35,670 nt of DNA from Oceanospirillaceae bacterium (lineage in GTDB: Bacteria; Pseudomonadota; Gammaproteobacteria; Pseudomonadales; Balneatricaceae): the NCBI GenBank assembly GCA_016845445.1, contig JAERSU010000036.1, forward strand, positions 1-35,670. Reading direction: 5' to 3'. This document shows, piece by piece, positions 1 to 9,586 of this stretch. Both the position numbers and the translations under genes were made by a program. The notes below the pieces were generated by a model. The model saw only the letters and a program-made list of their open reading frames with translations, had not been told where the DNA came from and searched no databases. Each line of letters starts with the position of its first letter. Position 1 is the stretch's first letter.

Positions 1-637
1 CATTCACCCCAATACCAATGACCACCTGACATGGCCCGGTGGCATCACCACTTAGCTCCAGTAGCACCCCCGCCAGCTTTTTACCATGCAATAGCACATC
101 ATTGGGCCACTTCAACCCAGCCCCCTCAATACCTAGGGTCCGCAAGGCATCCATCAGCGCCACACCAACCACCAGACTCAAGCCTTCTAGGGCCGCCACA
201 CCACCATCAAACTGCCAGCCAATGGACATGGCTAACTGCTGAGCAAAAGGTGATTGCCAATGGCGTCCCAAACGACCACGGCCCGCTGTTTGTACTTCCG
301 CCATTAATACCCGGCCATGGATAGATGCATTAGCCTGGCGCTGTATTAACAACTGATTGGTTGACGGCGTTGACATCAACAACTCAAGTTCAAACATACT
401 CAGCAAGCTAGGTTGATGACGCACGATGGCTTCCACATCCAACAGATCCAAGCCACCCGGAATTCGATAGCCCTTGCCTTGCAAGCGGTGCACCGTAATG
501 CCTAGCTCTTCGATGCCTTGCAACTGTTTCCATACGGCCGCCCGCGACATATGCAGACGCTCACCCAGTTCGGTACCGGAATGAAAACGACCATCAGCAA
601 GTAGATGCAACAATTGATTAAGCGAAGTTAACGACAT
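1..637 (-). CDS. birA: Biotin--protein ligase / biotin operon repressor BirA (3' end beyond window)
   Basis: BirA attaches biotin to the carboxyl carrier protein of acetyl-CoA carboxylase through a biotinyl-AMP intermediate; the bifunctional form also represses biotin synthesis genes. The ATG at 637 opens a frame that stays open to the left edge (about 212 codons; the family is usually about 320). Residues 1-60 form a winged helix (LGERLHMSRAAVWKQLQ), so this is the regulatory, bifunctional type. The catalytic domain shows the biotin/ATP loop GRGRLGRHW near residue 120, then KWPNDVL and KLAGVLLE. The C-terminal SH3-like domain lies outside the window. The gene is incomplete only because the window ends. 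It reads in the same direction as the permease gene upstream, with a 46-base gap. Confidence 0.95.
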   Translation of the reverse strand, partial: MSLTSLNQLLHLLADGRFHSGTELGERLHMSRAAVWKQLQGIEELGITVHRLQGKGYRIPGGLDLLDVEAIVRHQPSLLSMFELELLMSTPSTNQLLIQRQANASIHGRVLMAEVQTAGRGRLGRHWQSPFAQQLAMSIGWQFDGGVAALEGLSLVVGVALMDALRTLGIEGAGLKWPNDVLLHGKKLAGVLLELSGDATGPCQVVIGIGVN

Positions 638-683
638 GAAAGTATTATAAAATCTGTAGTAAGGACACTATTATAGGCTAGGG

Positions 684-1433
684 CTACACAGAAAACAGCT
701 CAAACAAACCCAATGCCAGCATACGCAAGCTTAACAAGGTAATGAGCCAGCGAAACCAAAAGCGGAAGGTTTGTTCAGGTAACTGCATCAATCTACGCAA
801 CCCCAAATGGGTACCAGCAAAGCCTGCCACCACCATAATCACAATAAGCCCTAACCAGGGCACAAGGTCCACACCCAATTGCACAAACACCAAGGATTTC
901 ATTGAGTGCTGCACGGTTTGCATGGCCGCCATGGTGGCCACCAACACCTGCTTGACTTGTAGGTGGCTGAGTATGCTCGCCACCAGAGGTCCCGTGGCAC
1001 CCACCAAGCTAGACAGCAGGGTGATTACCCCACCTTGTACCAGCAAAGCACCTTTGCCCTTGGCTTGCAAGCGCAGCTTGGGGCCCCACTGCAGTAACAG
1101 GATAAAGCCTGCTACGCTAATTTGCAGCACTGCCAATGACAGTTCAACGATAATATGGGGAGCAAGCAAAAAGCCCAATAGCGCACCAATACTAAAATAG
1201 AGCAACATGCGCATATCAACAGCACGCCAGAGCATAGCGGCGCGCCCACCGTTGGAAGCCACTTGCACAATGCCATGCACGGGGATTAAGTGGGTAATGG
1301 GCATTATATTGGCCATCACTGAGAGCAGAAGCAAGCCGCCACCAATGCCTAGGGCAGCTGTTATATAGGAAGCGATAAAGGCTGTGAATACCAACAGAGC
1401 CACATCAAGTTGAGAGAGAATTTCTGGGATCAT
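684..1433 (-). CDS. TauE/SafE family membrane permease
   Basis: This is a 249-residue integral membrane protein with about seven to eight hydrophobic helices. The N-terminal helix contains the glycine-rich stretch ALGIGGGLLLL followed by MANIMP, typical of the TauE/SafE (sulfite exporter, former DUF81) family; a second related half starts near residue 130 with GGVITLLSSLVGATGP. Family members move small anions such as sulfite, sulfonates or organic acids across the inner membrane. Nothing in the neighbourhood (birA, der) indicates the substrate. The ATG at 1433 has no good ribosome binding site in front of it, so the start is only the longest plausible one. Confidence 0.85.
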   Translation of the reverse strand: MIPEILSQLDVALLVFTAFIASYITAALGIGGGLLLLSVMANIMPITHLIPVHGIVQVASNGGRAAMLWRAVDMRMLLYFSIGALLGFLLAPHIIVELSLAVLQISVAGFILLLQWGPKLRLQAKGKGALLVQGGVITLLSSLVGATGPLVASILSHLQVKQVLVATMAAMQTVQHSMKSLVFVQLGVDLVPWLGLIVIMVVAGFAGTHLGLRRLMQLPEQTFRFWFRWLITLLSLRMLALGLFELFSV

Positions 1434-1462
1434 TAATTAAACCTGTGGTACAAACCTCGCAA

Positions 1463-1541
1463 GGGTCAGATTCCCATTGGTTCTACAAAGTGCTATCTGT
1501 CAGTCGTGCAGAAAAATTAACAAGAGTCTGGAGTCTGACCC
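1463..1541. repeat. REP-like inverted pair, GGGTCAGA ... TCTGACCC
   Basis: GGGTCAGA (1463-1470) and its exact reverse complement TCTGACCC (1534-1541) bracket about 63 bases in the gap between the permease gene and der. The same core recurs at 9549-9573 and 17669-17686. Pairs of short palindromic units of this size resemble REPINs, which are mobilised by REP-associated tyrosine transposases; no such transposase is encoded here. Confidence 0.55.
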
Positions 1542-1571
1542 CATCGAAAGGCTCCACTGCAGAGGATTTTA

Positions 1572-2984
1572 TCACTTCTTCTTCGACTTCTTCTTCTGCT
1601 TGTCCACGTATTTCTTCAAGCGGGCTTTTTTCGCCACCTGGCGCGCATTAAGCTGGTTTTTGCGCCCTTCATAGGGGTTGTCACCCGTACGGAATTCAAA
1701 CCTTACTGGTGTGCCGCGAATCTTAAGCACCTTAATAAACTTGTTTTCCAGGTAGCGCTTATAGGCATTGGGTAGGGCATTGGTTTGATTACCATGCACA
1801 ATAAACAAGGGCGGATTGGAACCCCCCAAGTGCGCATAACGCAACTTTACCCGACGGCCATTGACCATGGGCGGCTGATGGTCATCGATGGCGTCTTCAA
1901 GCAAACGGGTGAGCTTATTGGTACTCCACTTAGTGAAGGCACAGGCATGGGCCTCTTCCACTGACTTGTACAAGTCACCCACACCGGAACCATGCAAAGC
2001 TGAAATGAAGTGAATGCGTGCAAACTTGGCAAAGTCCAAGCGGGTTTCCAATTGGTGGCGCACCTTGTCTTTGTCATCAGCGTTCATGCCATCCCATTTA
2101 TTGACCGCAATAACCAGGGCACGGCCAGAATCCAGTACAAAACCTAAAAGATGCAGATCCTGCTCGGTAAGCCCTTCATGAGCATCCACCACCAGAACAA
2201 CCACATGGGCATCTTTGATAGCTTGCAGAGTCTTAACAATAGAGAACTTTTCTACCGATTCTTTGATTTTGCCACGGCGACGCACTCCCGCCGTATCAAT
2301 CAGGGTATAGGGTTTGTCGTTGCGACGATAGGGAATATAAATACTGTCACGGGTGGTACCAGCATGGTCAAACACCACCACACGGTCTTCACCCAGCATG
2401 CGATTCACTAAGGTGGATTTACCCACATTCGGACGGCCAACCACGCCGATGCGAATGCCGCCTTCCACTTCTTCTGGTAACTCACCATCTTCAGGAAAGC
2501 TGGCCAGCACATCATCGATTAACTGGGTCACGCCCTTGCCATGGGAAGCGGCTATAGGCCGTGGCTCACCAACGAGGCCTAAACCATAAAAATCACCTAA
2601 GGCCACATCCGCATCAATACCGTCGGTTTTGTTTACCACCAGGTAACAGGGCTTATCAGTGCGACGTAGATGATCAGCAATCAATTCATCAGAAGGGTTT
2701 AATCCAGCACGACCATCGACGAGAAACAAGACTGCATCGGCTTCTTCAATAGCCAGCAGCGACTGCTCTGCCATAACCTGGTCAATGCCTTCTTCATCGC
2801 CGGAGATGCCACCAGTGTCAATCACCAGATAATCTCGATCGCCTAATTTACCTTCACCATACTTGCGATCTCGAGTCAGCCCTGGATAGTCGGCTACCAG
2901 TGCATCTCGAGAACGAGTCAGACGATTAAAAAGGGTGGACTTGCCAACATTAGGGCGCCCAACCAGGGCAATTACCGGGTTCAT
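1572..2984 (-). CDS. der: Ribosome assembly GTPase Der (EngA)
   Basis: Der is an essential GTPase that helps mature the 50S ribosomal subunit. The 470-residue protein has the diagnostic tandem G domains: a first P-loop GRPNVGKST at residues 9-17 with DTGG and NKTDG further on, and a second identical P-loop near residue 185 with DTAG and NKWDG. A C-terminal KH-like domain follows (residues about 360-450), ending in a lysine-rich tail ([19 protein letters not shown]) that suits rRNA binding. Length and layout match the family. It follows bamB on the same strand after 43 bases, the usual bamB-der arrangement. There is no strong Shine-Dalgarno before the ATG at 2984. Confidence 0.98.
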   Translation of the reverse strand: MNPVIALVGRPNVGKSTLFNRLTRSRDALVADYPGLTRDRKYGEGKLGDRDYLVIDTGGISGDEEGIDQVMAEQSLLAIEEADAVLFLVDGRAGLNPSDELIADHLRRTDKPCYLVVNKTDGIDADVALGDFYGLGLVGEPRPIAASHGKGVTQLIDDVLASFPEDGELPEEVEGGIRIGVVGRPNVGKSTLVNRMLGEDRVVVFDHAGTTRDSIYIPYRRNDKPYTLIDTAGVRRRGKIKESVEKFSIVKTLQAIKDAHVVVLVVDAHEGLTEQDLHLLGFVLDSGRALVIAVNKWDGMNADDKDKVRHQLETRLDFAKFARIHFISALHGSGVGDLYKSVEEAHACAFTKWSTNKLTRLLEDAIDDHQPPMVNGRRVKLRYAHLGGSNPPLFIVHGNQTNALPNAYKRYLENKFIKVLKIRGTPVRFEFRTGDNPYEGRKNQLNARQVAKKARLKKYVDKQKKKSKKK

Positions 2985-3027
2985 AGTTGTACTACTCGTG
3001 GGTGTATCGCTACAGCCAAATATATAT

Positions 3028-4176
3028 TTAATCTAAAGAAAGGCGGGTCAAACTAGCATCCTGGCCCAACACAAATACGTGTTTACCATGACGCACAAAA
3101 CCCACCCCTGCGCCTCGATGACCTATTTTATGGCGACCTACTGCCACACCAGTGGCCTGATCCAACAGGTGGGCGTAACCCAAACTATCAAGCACCATCA
3201 CCAAATTCTCCAATGCCAAGGCCTGGGACAAGCCACGGTGCAGAAAATCATCATTGCGCCACATTTCTACACCGGTTTGACGATCGTATGCCATAACACT
3301 GCTTTTTTCGGTTATCACAAACACCTGGCCACCATAGATAGCAGGAGCCTGGAAACTAGAAATAGGCTGTTGCCAGTTCACCTTGCCAGTTAGGGCATCA
3401 ACGGCCGTTAAGTTACCCTGATAAGCAGTGACATAAAGGCTGCCATCCACCAGTTGTAGCGGGCCATCAATGTCTACCAGGCGTTCCATATCAGAACGCC
3501 CTTGCGGTGCACTAATGCGTTGCTGCCAAATGATATTGCCCTTATTGTTGTCAAAGGCAAGCAATTTACCATTAGCAAAACCTGCATAACTAACAGCCCC
3601 ATCAATAACAGGCGTGCTAGTGCCTCGCAGGGTTAAGTTAGGCAGATCGCTGGTATGATTCCACAGTAATTCGCCAGTTTTGGCGGCATAGGCTGTTATA
3701 CGACCATCAATTGTCTGTATTAAAATGGTATTGTTAGCACTCTGTGGCACGGCCAGTACTTCACTGGAGGTGGGCACCTGCCAAATTTCACTGCCATCGG
3801 CGCTAGCTAGCATGTGTAACTTGCCATCGCTACTAGCGACCAGCAAATGACCCTCTGACCAACCTAATCCAGCACTCACGCCAGCGCTTAATTCAATTTG
3901 CCACAGCTGTTCACCGGTTTCCGCATCATAAGCACTTACCTGACCTGTATGGGCAGCAGTATAGACCACGCCAGCCTGCAAAACGGGCTGCAACGACTGA
4001 CTGTATTGCTCATTACCTTGGCCCACGGTCGCTTGCCAATGTTCAGTCATTGATTGGCTAGTGCTAATGTCTTGCAGGTCAGCAGGCTCTGGCAAACTAG
4101 GGCCATTAGAACAAGCAGCCAATACGGAAGCTGTCAGTAAGATTGCACCTGCACGAGTTAACAGTGTCTTCGTCAT
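3028..4176 (-). CDS. bamB: Outer membrane assembly lipoprotein BamB
   Basis: BamB is the beta-propeller lipoprotein of the BAM complex, which inserts beta-barrel proteins in the outer membrane. The 382-residue product starts with a lipoprotein signal peptide whose lipobox LAAC places the acylated cysteine at residue 22. The rest is made of repeated PQQ-type propeller blades, visible as recurrent patterns such as [41 protein letters not shown] and [13 protein letters not shown]. Length is close to the E. coli protein (392). It sits between yfgM and der, as in many gammaproteobacteria, with gaps of about 40 bases consistent with one transcript. Confidence 0.97.
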   Translation of the reverse strand: MTKTLLTRAGAILLTASVLAACSNGPSLPEPADLQDISTSQSMTEHWQATVGQGNEQYSQSLQPVLQAGVVYTAAHTGQVSAYDAETGEQLWQIELSAGVSAGLGWSEGHLLVASSDGKLHMLASADGSEIWQVPTSSEVLAVPQSANNTILIQTIDGRITAYAAKTGELLWNHTSDLPNLTLRGTSTPVIDGAVSYAGFANGKLLAFDNNKGNIIWQQRISAPQGRSDMERLVDIDGPLQLVDGSLYVTAYQGNLTAVDALTGKVNWQQPISSFQAPAIYGGQVFVITEKSSVMAYDRQTGVEMWRNDDFLHRGLSQALALENLVMVLDSLGYAHLLDQATGVAVGRHKIGHRGAGVGFVRHGKHVFVLGQDASLTRLSLD

Positions 4177-4216
4177 CGACTTTTACCTTTACCTATGGCT
4201 TGAGCTACCTAATGGC

Positions 4217-4861
4217 TTAGTCGGCCAAATTGTCCAGCTTTAAGTTTAGCAGAGCAGCATTTGCACCTTGATCTTGAGCCACCTGCAAAGCAGCCGCAAA
4301 GGCCTTACGAGCACCTGTTTTATCACCCTGGCTCAAAAGAATATCGCCTTTTACTTCCTGGCGACGACCTTGCCATACATCATCGGCATCAACCAACAAC
4401 GCTAAAGCCTGGTCAGAACGCCCCTGCGCATGCAGCACCTGCGCCAAGCGCACACTGGCCAAGGCAGCCATATCGGTGTCGGCATCAACCTGGCTAACTA
4501 CCCAGCGTAGTTCATTTTCTGCTTGGGTTAAATCATCGGCTTGCACAGCTAGTTTAGCCAGCATCAAGGCTGCATATTGTGCATAGGCACTGTCTTCAAA
4601 TTCTGTCTTCAAAGTGGCTGCATCTTGTTTGATAGCAGACACCTGGGCATCGCCAACTTGCGCTACAGTTGCATTGCCCAACAAGCGCTGATAGTAAGCG
4701 CTGGCAGTTTCAGCACTCACTTGCTGCTGATCCTGATAGTAGTTCCAGCCAACCACACCCAAAATAGCAATGGCGATACCGGCTAGCAGGGATTTACCAT
4801 TTTCATCCCACCAGCGTTTTAGTGCTTCTACCTGTTCTTCTTCAGTTCTTAGTTCAGCCAC
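4217..4861 (-). CDS. yfgM: YfgM family membrane-anchored TPR protein
   Basis: YfgM is an inner membrane protein with a periplasmic tetratricopeptide-like domain that associates with the SecYEG translocon and the chaperone PpiD. A cytoplasmic N-terminus (ELRTEEEQVEALKRWW) precedes one membrane helix (LLAGIAIAILGVVGWNYY), then a helical repeat domain to the end. I place the start at the GTG at 4861, because AAGGAG lies six bases upstream and the resulting 214-residue protein begins as the family does; an in-frame TTG at 4879 would put that ribosome binding site inside the coding region. It is 55 bases downstream of hisS and 40 upstream of bamB, in the standard order. Confidence 0.93.
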   Translation of the reverse strand: MAELRTEEEQVEALKRWWDENGKSLLAGIAIAILGVVGWNYYQDQQQVSAETASAYYQRLLGNATVAQVGDAQVSAIKQDAATLKTEFEDSAYAQYAALMLAKLAVQADDLTQAENELRWVVSQVDADTDMAALASVRLAQVLHAQGRSDQALALLVDADDVWQGRRQEVKGDILLSQGDKTGARKAFAAALQVAQDQGANAALLNLKLDNLAD

Positions 4862-4916
4862 AATTGGCTCCTTATACAAATACTAGGAGGTAGCAACCTT
4901 GCTACCTAAATGACCA

Positions 4917-6191
4917 TTAGATTAATTTACTTAACTGCTCAACCACAGCGGCAGCATCCACCGTCATGGCTTCTGTTTGACCACGCAACGGTTTAATTTG
5001 CGCCCTACCCTGCTGCAGCTCATCATCACCAATGATAAGCGCAACACTGGCGCCGCTCTTGTCGGCTTTCTTCATTTGGTTTTTAAAGCTACCACCCCCG
5101 CAATGCCACAAAACACGAATGCCTGGCAAGCGATCACGTAATTGCTCAGCCAACATCATGCTCGCTGCAGCGGCAGCATCACCCATGTGCACCATGTATA
5201 CATCCACTCGCTGAGACAACTCAGCGGGCACCAAGTCCAGCTCTTGCAACAACAATATCAGTCGCTCAACACCCATGGCCCAACCTACTCCAGGGGTTGG
5301 TTTGCCACCTAGCTGCTCGATCATGCCATCATAACGGCCACCACCACACACGGTACCCTGCGCACCGAGCTTGTCGGTGACCCATTCAAATACCGTCTTA
5401 CAGTAGTAATCCAGTCCGCGCACCAATCGTGGGTTGATCTCATAGGCAATGCCGGCGCCGTCTAAGAGGGAGCGCAAGCGGGCAAAGTGCTGGCGAGAAT
5501 CATCATCGAGATAGCTGTAGAAATCCGGCGCGCCATCCAACAAGGCCTGGGTATTAGGATCTTTGCTATCCAAAACACGTAACGGATTGGTAGCCACCCG
5601 GCGCTGACTATCGGCATCCAAGGCATCCATATGCTGCTCTAGGAAGGCAACCAGATCCTGACGGTATGCAGCACGTGCGGCACTACTGCCCAAGGTATTT
5701 AGTTGCAAGGTGACGGCATCGGCAATACCGAGCTTTTGCCACAGACGCGCGGTCATAATTATCAGCTCGGCATCCACATCCGGACCATCAAGGCCATAGA
5801 CTTCAGCACCAAACTGGTGGAACTGGCGCTGGCGCCCCTTTTGCGGGCGTTCATAACGGAACATGGGTCCGTGATACCACAAGCGCTGCACCTGATTGTA
5901 GGTAAGGCCATGCTCTTCTGCCGCCCTAACACAGGACGCGGTGCCTTCTGGTCGCAAGGTCATGCTTTCGTCATTGCGATCAGCAAAGGTGTACATTTCC
6001 TTCTCAACCACATCCGTGGCTTCACCGATGGAACGGCAGAACAATTCCGTGCGTTCTACCATGGGCATACGAATTTCTGCGTAGCCATACTGATCAAAAA
6101 TGCTCTTTACCTGAGCTTCAAAATACTGCCACAGGGGAGTCTGCTCTGGCAGGATATCGTACATACCACGAATGGCTTTAATTTTAGCCAA
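4917..6191 (-). CDS. hisS: Histidyl-tRNA synthetase
   Basis: HisRS is a dimeric class II synthetase that charges tRNA-His. Class II motif 2 appears as [18 protein letters not shown], the histidine-binding motif as [15 protein letters not shown], and motif 3 as [11 protein letters not shown]; the C-terminal anticodon-binding domain follows. I choose the TTG at 6191 as start: AAGGAG sits seven bases upstream and the product is 424 residues ([15 protein letters not shown]...), the same length as the E. coli enzyme. An ATG at 6233 would add 14 residues with no family counterpart and a poorly spaced ribosome binding site. It lies 68 bases downstream of rodZ. In relatives ispG normally lies between rodZ and hisS; it does not here. 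Confidence 0.97.
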   Translation of the reverse strand: MAKIKAIRGMYDILPEQTPLWQYFEAQVKSIFDQYGYAEIRMPMVERTELFCRSIGEATDVVEKEMYTFADRNDESMTLRPEGTASCVRAAEEHGLTYNQVQRLWYHGPMFRYERPQKGRQRQFHQFGAEVYGLDGPDVDAELIIMTARLWQKLGIADAVTLQLNTLGSSAARAAYRQDLVAFLEQHMDALDADSQRRVATNPLRVLDSKDPNTQALLDGAPDFYSYLDDDSRQHFARLRSLLDGAGIAYEINPRLVRGLDYYCKTVFEWVTDKLGAQGTVCGGGRYDGMIEQLGGKPTPGVGWAMGVERLILLLQELDLVPAELSQRVDVYMVHMGDAAAAASMMLAEQLRDRLPGIRVLWHCGGGSFKNQMKKADKSGASVALIIGDDELQQGRAQIKPLRGQTEAMTVDAAAVVEQLSKLI

Positions 6192-6259
6192 TTGTTGGCT
6201 CCTTAGATTTTCCTTTTGCACGACCGAAGCCATGCCTTATAACTAGCCTGGTTGATGGT

Positions 6260-7288
6260 TTAGAGTTCTAAATTCAAACGCGCGATGTCTTTGCGCGTGT
6301 GGGGCTCTAGATCAATACTGCGGGCCGCAAATTCAAACCGAGTGACCGCCGAAGCGCGACCTAAGAGCACCTGCGCAGGGGCTTCCACAGCCAGGGCTAT
6401 GACATCACCCTTACTCTTTAAATCGGCCATCACCATGGTGCCGGCACCGTTTTGAATCTCCACCCAACAGTCATCAGCAAACTCAATCACCAACAAACCT
6501 TCACCCGGCGCGGCCTCTGGTAGCAAGGGCGCTGCCTCTTCTGGCTCAGCGGCGGCAACCTTGGGCGCTGCCTCAGTGTTAACCTCAGCAGGTGTTTGCT
6601 CGGCTACGGCTGGCGACTCAACTGCAGGAGCCGGCGCTTGGGTTTCTACCACAGGCTCAGTAGATGCCTGCTCGACCACCTCTGCTTCAGCAGCTGCCTG
6701 GGCTTCATCGGTAAAACCAACCTTGGCATCGGTATCAGCCAATTGCTGTAATTCCAGATCCAGCCCCTCGTCATCGGGTAGCTTGGCCAATCGATCTTCG
6801 CCCTGACTATCCTGCACGGTGACCTCATCAACGGGCACAGGTGCAACACTATCGCTCTGGGACTGCCACCACCACCAGGAGGCACCCAGCAGAGCGAGCA
6901 CCAAAACAACGGATACTAGCTTCACCCAGGCATCGCCTGGACGCGCCTGCTCACCGACCTTGCGAATGGTAGACATGGGTTTTTTGCCATGATCTGGGCT
7001 GCCGTACACAGCATCATATTCGGCCACCAGCTCATCGGCATCCAGACCCAGATGACGGGCATAAGATCGAATATAGCCACGGGCAAAAATCGGACTATTC
7101 ACATGACTAAAATCGTCTGTCTCCAGACCGTTTATCACCCTAGAAGTAAGGTGCAATTCGCGCGCCACTTCCTGTTGGGATAAACCTTTTTCTTCTCGTA
7201 CCTGGCGCAATATATGCCCAGGAAAACCGGGTAACTGACCTTCCATAGCCTCAAATTCTATACTTGTATTGGATTCGGATTGTGTCAC
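6260..7288 (-). CDS. rodZ: Cell-shape protein RodZ
   Basis: RodZ links the MreB cytoskeleton to the inner-membrane wall elongation machinery. The 342-residue protein has the expected order: an Xre-type helix-turn-helix (about residues 22-90, including LSQQEVARELHLTSRVINGLE and the RGYIRSYARHLGL segment), a cytoplasmic basic stretch, one membrane helix at about 122-141 ending in WWWW, a low-complexity Ala/Pro/Glu periplasmic linker (about 150-260), and a C-terminal DUF4115 domain beginning LLVIEFADDCWVEI. The start is a GTG with TAGGA six bases upstream. The 153-base gap to rlmN is where pilF/pilW would be expected in relatives. Confidence 0.96.
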   Translation of the reverse strand: MTQSESNTSIEFEAMEGQLPGFPGHILRQVREEKGLSQQEVARELHLTSRVINGLETDDFSHVNSPIFARGYIRSYARHLGLDADELVAEYDAVYGSPDHGKKPMSTIRKVGEQARPGDAWVKLVSVVLVLALLGASWWWWQSQSDSVAPVPVDEVTVQDSQGEDRLAKLPDDEGLDLELQQLADTDAKVGFTDEAQAAAEAEVVEQASTEPVVETQAPAPAVESPAVAEQTPAEVNTEAAPKVAAAEPEEAAPLLPEAAPGEGLLVIEFADDCWVEIQNGAGTMVMADLKSKGDVIALAVEAPAQVLLGRASAVTRFEFAARSIDLEPHTRKDIARLNLEL

Positions 7289-7441
7289 CTGATCCTACCT
7301 TCTTAATTATTATTTATGCTTTGCGTATCTGCAGTAGTTCAAGAACTAACAAAATTCTATTCTTTGACTGTGACAGTATAGGTAAGTTCCTGCCAATTTC
7401 TAGCCCCATTCTATCAGATAAACGCTGGTGACAAGAGCAAG

Positions 7442-8551
7442 TTAACTACTGGCTATAATATTCTCATACTTGGCACTGCGGCGGGTTCTATCCTGCACCT
7501 GCCCTACCAATTGACCACAGGCAGCATCAATGTCATCACCACGTGTTGCTCGTATGGTGGTTACAATACCGGCTTTAGCCATAATGCGTTGAAATGCTTC
7601 AATTTGTGGCCGCGGCGAACGACGGTAATCAGAGCCTGGAAATGGATTAAACGGGATTAAGTTAAGCTTACAGGGCACACGCTTTAACAAGCGCGCTAAT
7701 TCACGGGCATGTTCGATCTGGTCATTAACACCATCAATCATGGTGTATTCCATGGTAATTACACGCTTATCTGCCAAACCATCCAAATAACGATTGCAGG
7801 CATCTAACAAGGCATCGATGTTGTACTTCTGATTCACGGGCACCAGCTGGTCACGCAGTTTATCGTTCGGCGCGTGCAAAGATATGGCCAGCGACACATC
7901 AGTAACCTTGCTCAGTCGATCAATAGCCGGCACCACCCCAGCTGTACTTAAGGTGACTCTGCGCTTGGATAAATTATAGGCATTGTCATCCATCATCAAG
8001 GAGACAGCCGGGGTTACATTATCAAAATTCAACAGGGGTTCACCCATGCCCATTAACACCACATTGGTCACCCGGCGAGGCCCCTTAGGGTCAACGGCAC
8101 CAAAAGATTTAATGGCAATGCGCACCTGACCAATTATTTCCGCGGCCGACAAATTACGATTAAAGCCTTGTTTACCTGTGGAACAGAAACTGCAATCAAG
8201 GGCACAGCCAACCTGAGAGGAGACACATAGGGTGGCGCGATCACCATCGGGGATAAGCACCATCTCTACCTTGTTGCCCCCGGATACACCAATGACCCAC
8301 TTTCGGGTACCATCTTTGGAGTCACCTTGAAACAGCACTTCAGGCTCGACAATTTCAGCACATTGCTGCAGTTTTTCCCGCAACTTCTTACTGACATTGG
8401 TCATGGCATCAAAATCATCGGCACCAAATTGGTGAATCCACTTCAGCACCTGCGTCGCCCGAAACTTTGGCTCGCCCATTGCAGCAAAAAAGTCTTCCAT
8501 CTGTGCTTGCGAAAAGCCCAGTATGTTGGTTTTTTGTTGTCCTTCAGACAT
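7442..8551 (-). CDS. rlmN: 23S rRNA/tRNA adenine-C2 methyltransferase RlmN
   Basis: RlmN is a radical SAM enzyme that methylates C2 of A2503 in 23S rRNA and of A37 in some tRNAs. The cluster-binding motif CALDCSFC gives cysteines 116, 120 and 123 of a 369-residue protein. The SAM-binding region contains [11 protein letters not shown] and the C-terminal part contains the [14 protein letters not shown] segment with the methyl-carrying cysteine. I use the ATG at 8551, which has TTAGGTG about six bases upstream; the in-frame GTG at 8560 overlaps that ribosome binding site. It is downstream of ndk on the same strand, separated by repeat-rich DNA, as in Pseudomonas apart from the repeats. Confidence 0.97.
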   Translation of the reverse strand: MSEGQQKTNILGFSQAQMEDFFAAMGEPKFRATQVLKWIHQFGADDFDAMTNVSKKLREKLQQCAEIVEPEVLFQGDSKDGTRKWVIGVSGGNKVEMVLIPDGDRATLCVSSQVGCALDCSFCSTGKQGFNRNLSAAEIIGQVRIAIKSFGAVDPKGPRRVTNVVLMGMGEPLLNFDNVTPAVSLMMDDNAYNLSKRRVTLSTAGVVPAIDRLSKVTDVSLAISLHAPNDKLRDQLVPVNQKYNIDALLDACNRYLDGLADKRVITMEYTMIDGVNDQIEHARELARLLKRVPCKLNLIPFNPFPGSDYRRSPRPQIEAFQRIMAKAGIVTTIRATRGDDIDAACGQLVGQVQDRTRRSAKYENIIASS

Positions 8552-8587
8552 ATTTATCACCTAAGTTTCAGTTTCTTACAACGCAAT

Positions 8588-8609
8588 ACGGCGTTCCGAA
8601 GAACGCCGT
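8588..8609 (-). terminator. Perfect 9-bp hairpin with UUCG loop between ndk and rlmN
   Basis: ACGGCGTTC and GAACGCCGT pair perfectly around four bases; read on the minus strand the loop is C(TTCG)G, an exceptionally stable RNA tetraloop. No T-run follows, so it may slow or pause transcription or protect mRNA ends rather than terminate. It lies about 35 bases before the rlmN start. Confidence 0.45.
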
Positions 8610-8647
8610 TCTATTTACGCCATGCTCTAACTGCGGAAAACCACTTG

Positions 8648-8771
8648 TTAAAGCGTCGCGAGCGCAGCCAAGACAAGGCGGAAGCTAAATCAAAAAGCGC
8701 AGTTTACATTAAGTAAATGAGCATTTTTTATTTGGCTTCCAACGCAGTATTGGCAAGCGCAGCAGCTTTAA
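8648..8771. repeat. Long imperfect palindrome overlapping the ndk stop codon
   Basis: The outer ends TTAAAGC (8648-8654) and GCTTTAA (8765-8771) are exact inverted copies. Further in, GCGC and GCCAA pair with TTGGC and GCGC. The central 61 bases (8680-8740) form a symmetric arm from GGAAGC/GCTTCC to TTTAC/GTAAA centred on 8710. The right end contains the TAA stop of ndk. It looks like a mobile or REP-type intergenic element that inserted at the 3' end of ndk; I recall similar AGTTTACATTAAGTAAATGA-containing palindromes in other marine gammaproteobacteria but cannot verify that here. Confidence 0.6.
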
Positions 8772-9175
8772 CCACCGAAGAAGTAAGCAATTTCACGCTC
8801 AGCAGAAGCTGGGGAATCGGAACCGTGCACAGCGTTGGCATCGATAGAAGAAGCAAAGTCAGAACGGATAGTACCTTCAGCAGCTTCCTGTGGGTTAGTA
8901 GCACCCATCAGTTCACGGTTCTTGTCGATGGCACCTTCGCCTTCTAGGACCTGTACTACAACTGGACCGGAAGTCATGAACTCAACCAGGTCAGCAAAGA
9001 AAGGACGCTCTTTGTGCTCAGCATAAAAACCTTGGGCTTCAGCTTCGCTCAACTGCTTCATTTCCATATTAACAATCTTCAGACCGTTGCTCTCAAAACG
9101 AGATACGATTTTACCAATTACATTCTTAGCTACTGCATCAGGCTTGATGATGGACAGAGTACGTTCTACCGCCAT
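8768..9175 (-). CDS. ndk: Nucleoside diphosphate kinase (short C-terminus)
   Basis: Ndk transfers the gamma phosphate of ATP to nucleoside diphosphates through a phosphohistidine. The active-site motif NAVHGSDS puts the catalytic histidine at residue 117, and the N-terminus [10 protein letters not shown] and segment RELMGATNP are typical. The product is 135 residues and ends ...EIAYFFGG, about six to eight residues short of the common 141-143 residue enzymes, which end with a segment like the CPR motif. The stop codon lies inside the palindromic element at 8648-8771, so the tail was probably remodelled by that element. The active site is intact. Its own promoter is visible upstream. Confidence 0.96.
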   Translation of the reverse strand: MAVERTLSIIKPDAVAKNVIGKIVSRFESNGLKIVNMEMKQLSEAEAQGFYAEHKERPFFADLVEFMTSGPVVVQVLEGEGAIDKNRELMGATNPQEAAEGTIRSDFASSIDANAVHGSDSPASAEREIAYFFGG

Positions 9176-9252
9176 GGTATTTCTCCAAAAAGAAAAGTTT
9201 AAAATAAGCTAGGTGGTTAACAACTAACCACTGCGAAAAATTTCGACGCGAA

Positions 9253-9281
9253 ATTATAGCTAAAATAATCTCAAATGTCAG
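9253..9281 (-). promoter_or_regulatory. Predicted sigma70 promoter of ndk
   Basis: On the minus strand CTGACA (one mismatch to TTGACA) and TATAAT are separated by 17 bases, ending about 78 bases before the ndk ATG. The leader then contains a 7-bp stem GTGGTTA/TAACCAC (9214-9232). This suggests ndk can be transcribed independently of the isc operon. Confidence 0.65.
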
Positions 9282-9322
9282 CCTGATACTCAGCAAGAGC
9301 CACTCATAAGTCGCAATTTGCC

Positions 9323-9526
9323 TTATTCAGCCTCGTCAATCCATGCCATCTGTATGGCTTCAAGAATTTTCTCACCACAGCGCTTAGGGTCATCATCAAA
9401 CTCTGGCAATGCCATTACCCACTCCATGAGGTCAGTGAAACGCACCTGTTTAGGATCCACCTCAGGCTTGGATTCATATAACTCGATGGCAATATCTAGG
9501 GTATCAGTCCACTTCAAGCTCATCAT
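9323..9526 (-). CDS. iscX: Iron-sulfur cluster assembly protein IscX
   Basis: IscX is a small acidic protein that binds IscS and iron and modulates cluster assembly. The 67-residue product matches the family along its whole length: LKWTDTLDIAIELYE near the start, RFTDLMEWVMALPEF in the middle and the acidic end EAIQMAWIDEAE. Two consecutive ATG codons (9526, 9523) follow AGGAG; the second has the better spacing and would give 66 residues, like E. coli. It is the last gene of the isc operon, separated from fdx by a REP-like hairpin. Confidence 0.95.
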   Translation of the reverse strand: MMSLKWTDTLDIAIELYESKPEVDPKQVRFTDLMEWVMALPEFDDDPKRCGEKILEAIQMAWIDEAE

Positions 9527-9548
9527 CTTTCTCCTCTCTCACTGCACC

Positions 9549-9573
9549 GGGGTCTGACCCAAGGGGTCAGATC
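9549..9573. repeat. REP-like GGGTCTGACCC/GGGTCAGA element
   Basis: GGGGTCTGACCC (9549-9560) is followed after two bases by GGGGTCAGATC (9563-9573). TCTGACCC (9553-9560) and GGGTCAGA (9564-9571) form an 8-bp stem. Located between fdx and iscX, it could fold in the isc transcript. The minus strand shares CCCCTTGGGTCAGACCC with the plus strand at 17669-17686. Confidence 0.6.
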
Positions 9574-9586
9574 TCCATAACAACGA

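Noticed and set aside
1..637. birA as a truncated gene
   Set aside because: The frame runs to the first bases of the window without a stop, so the missing end is due to the window boundary.
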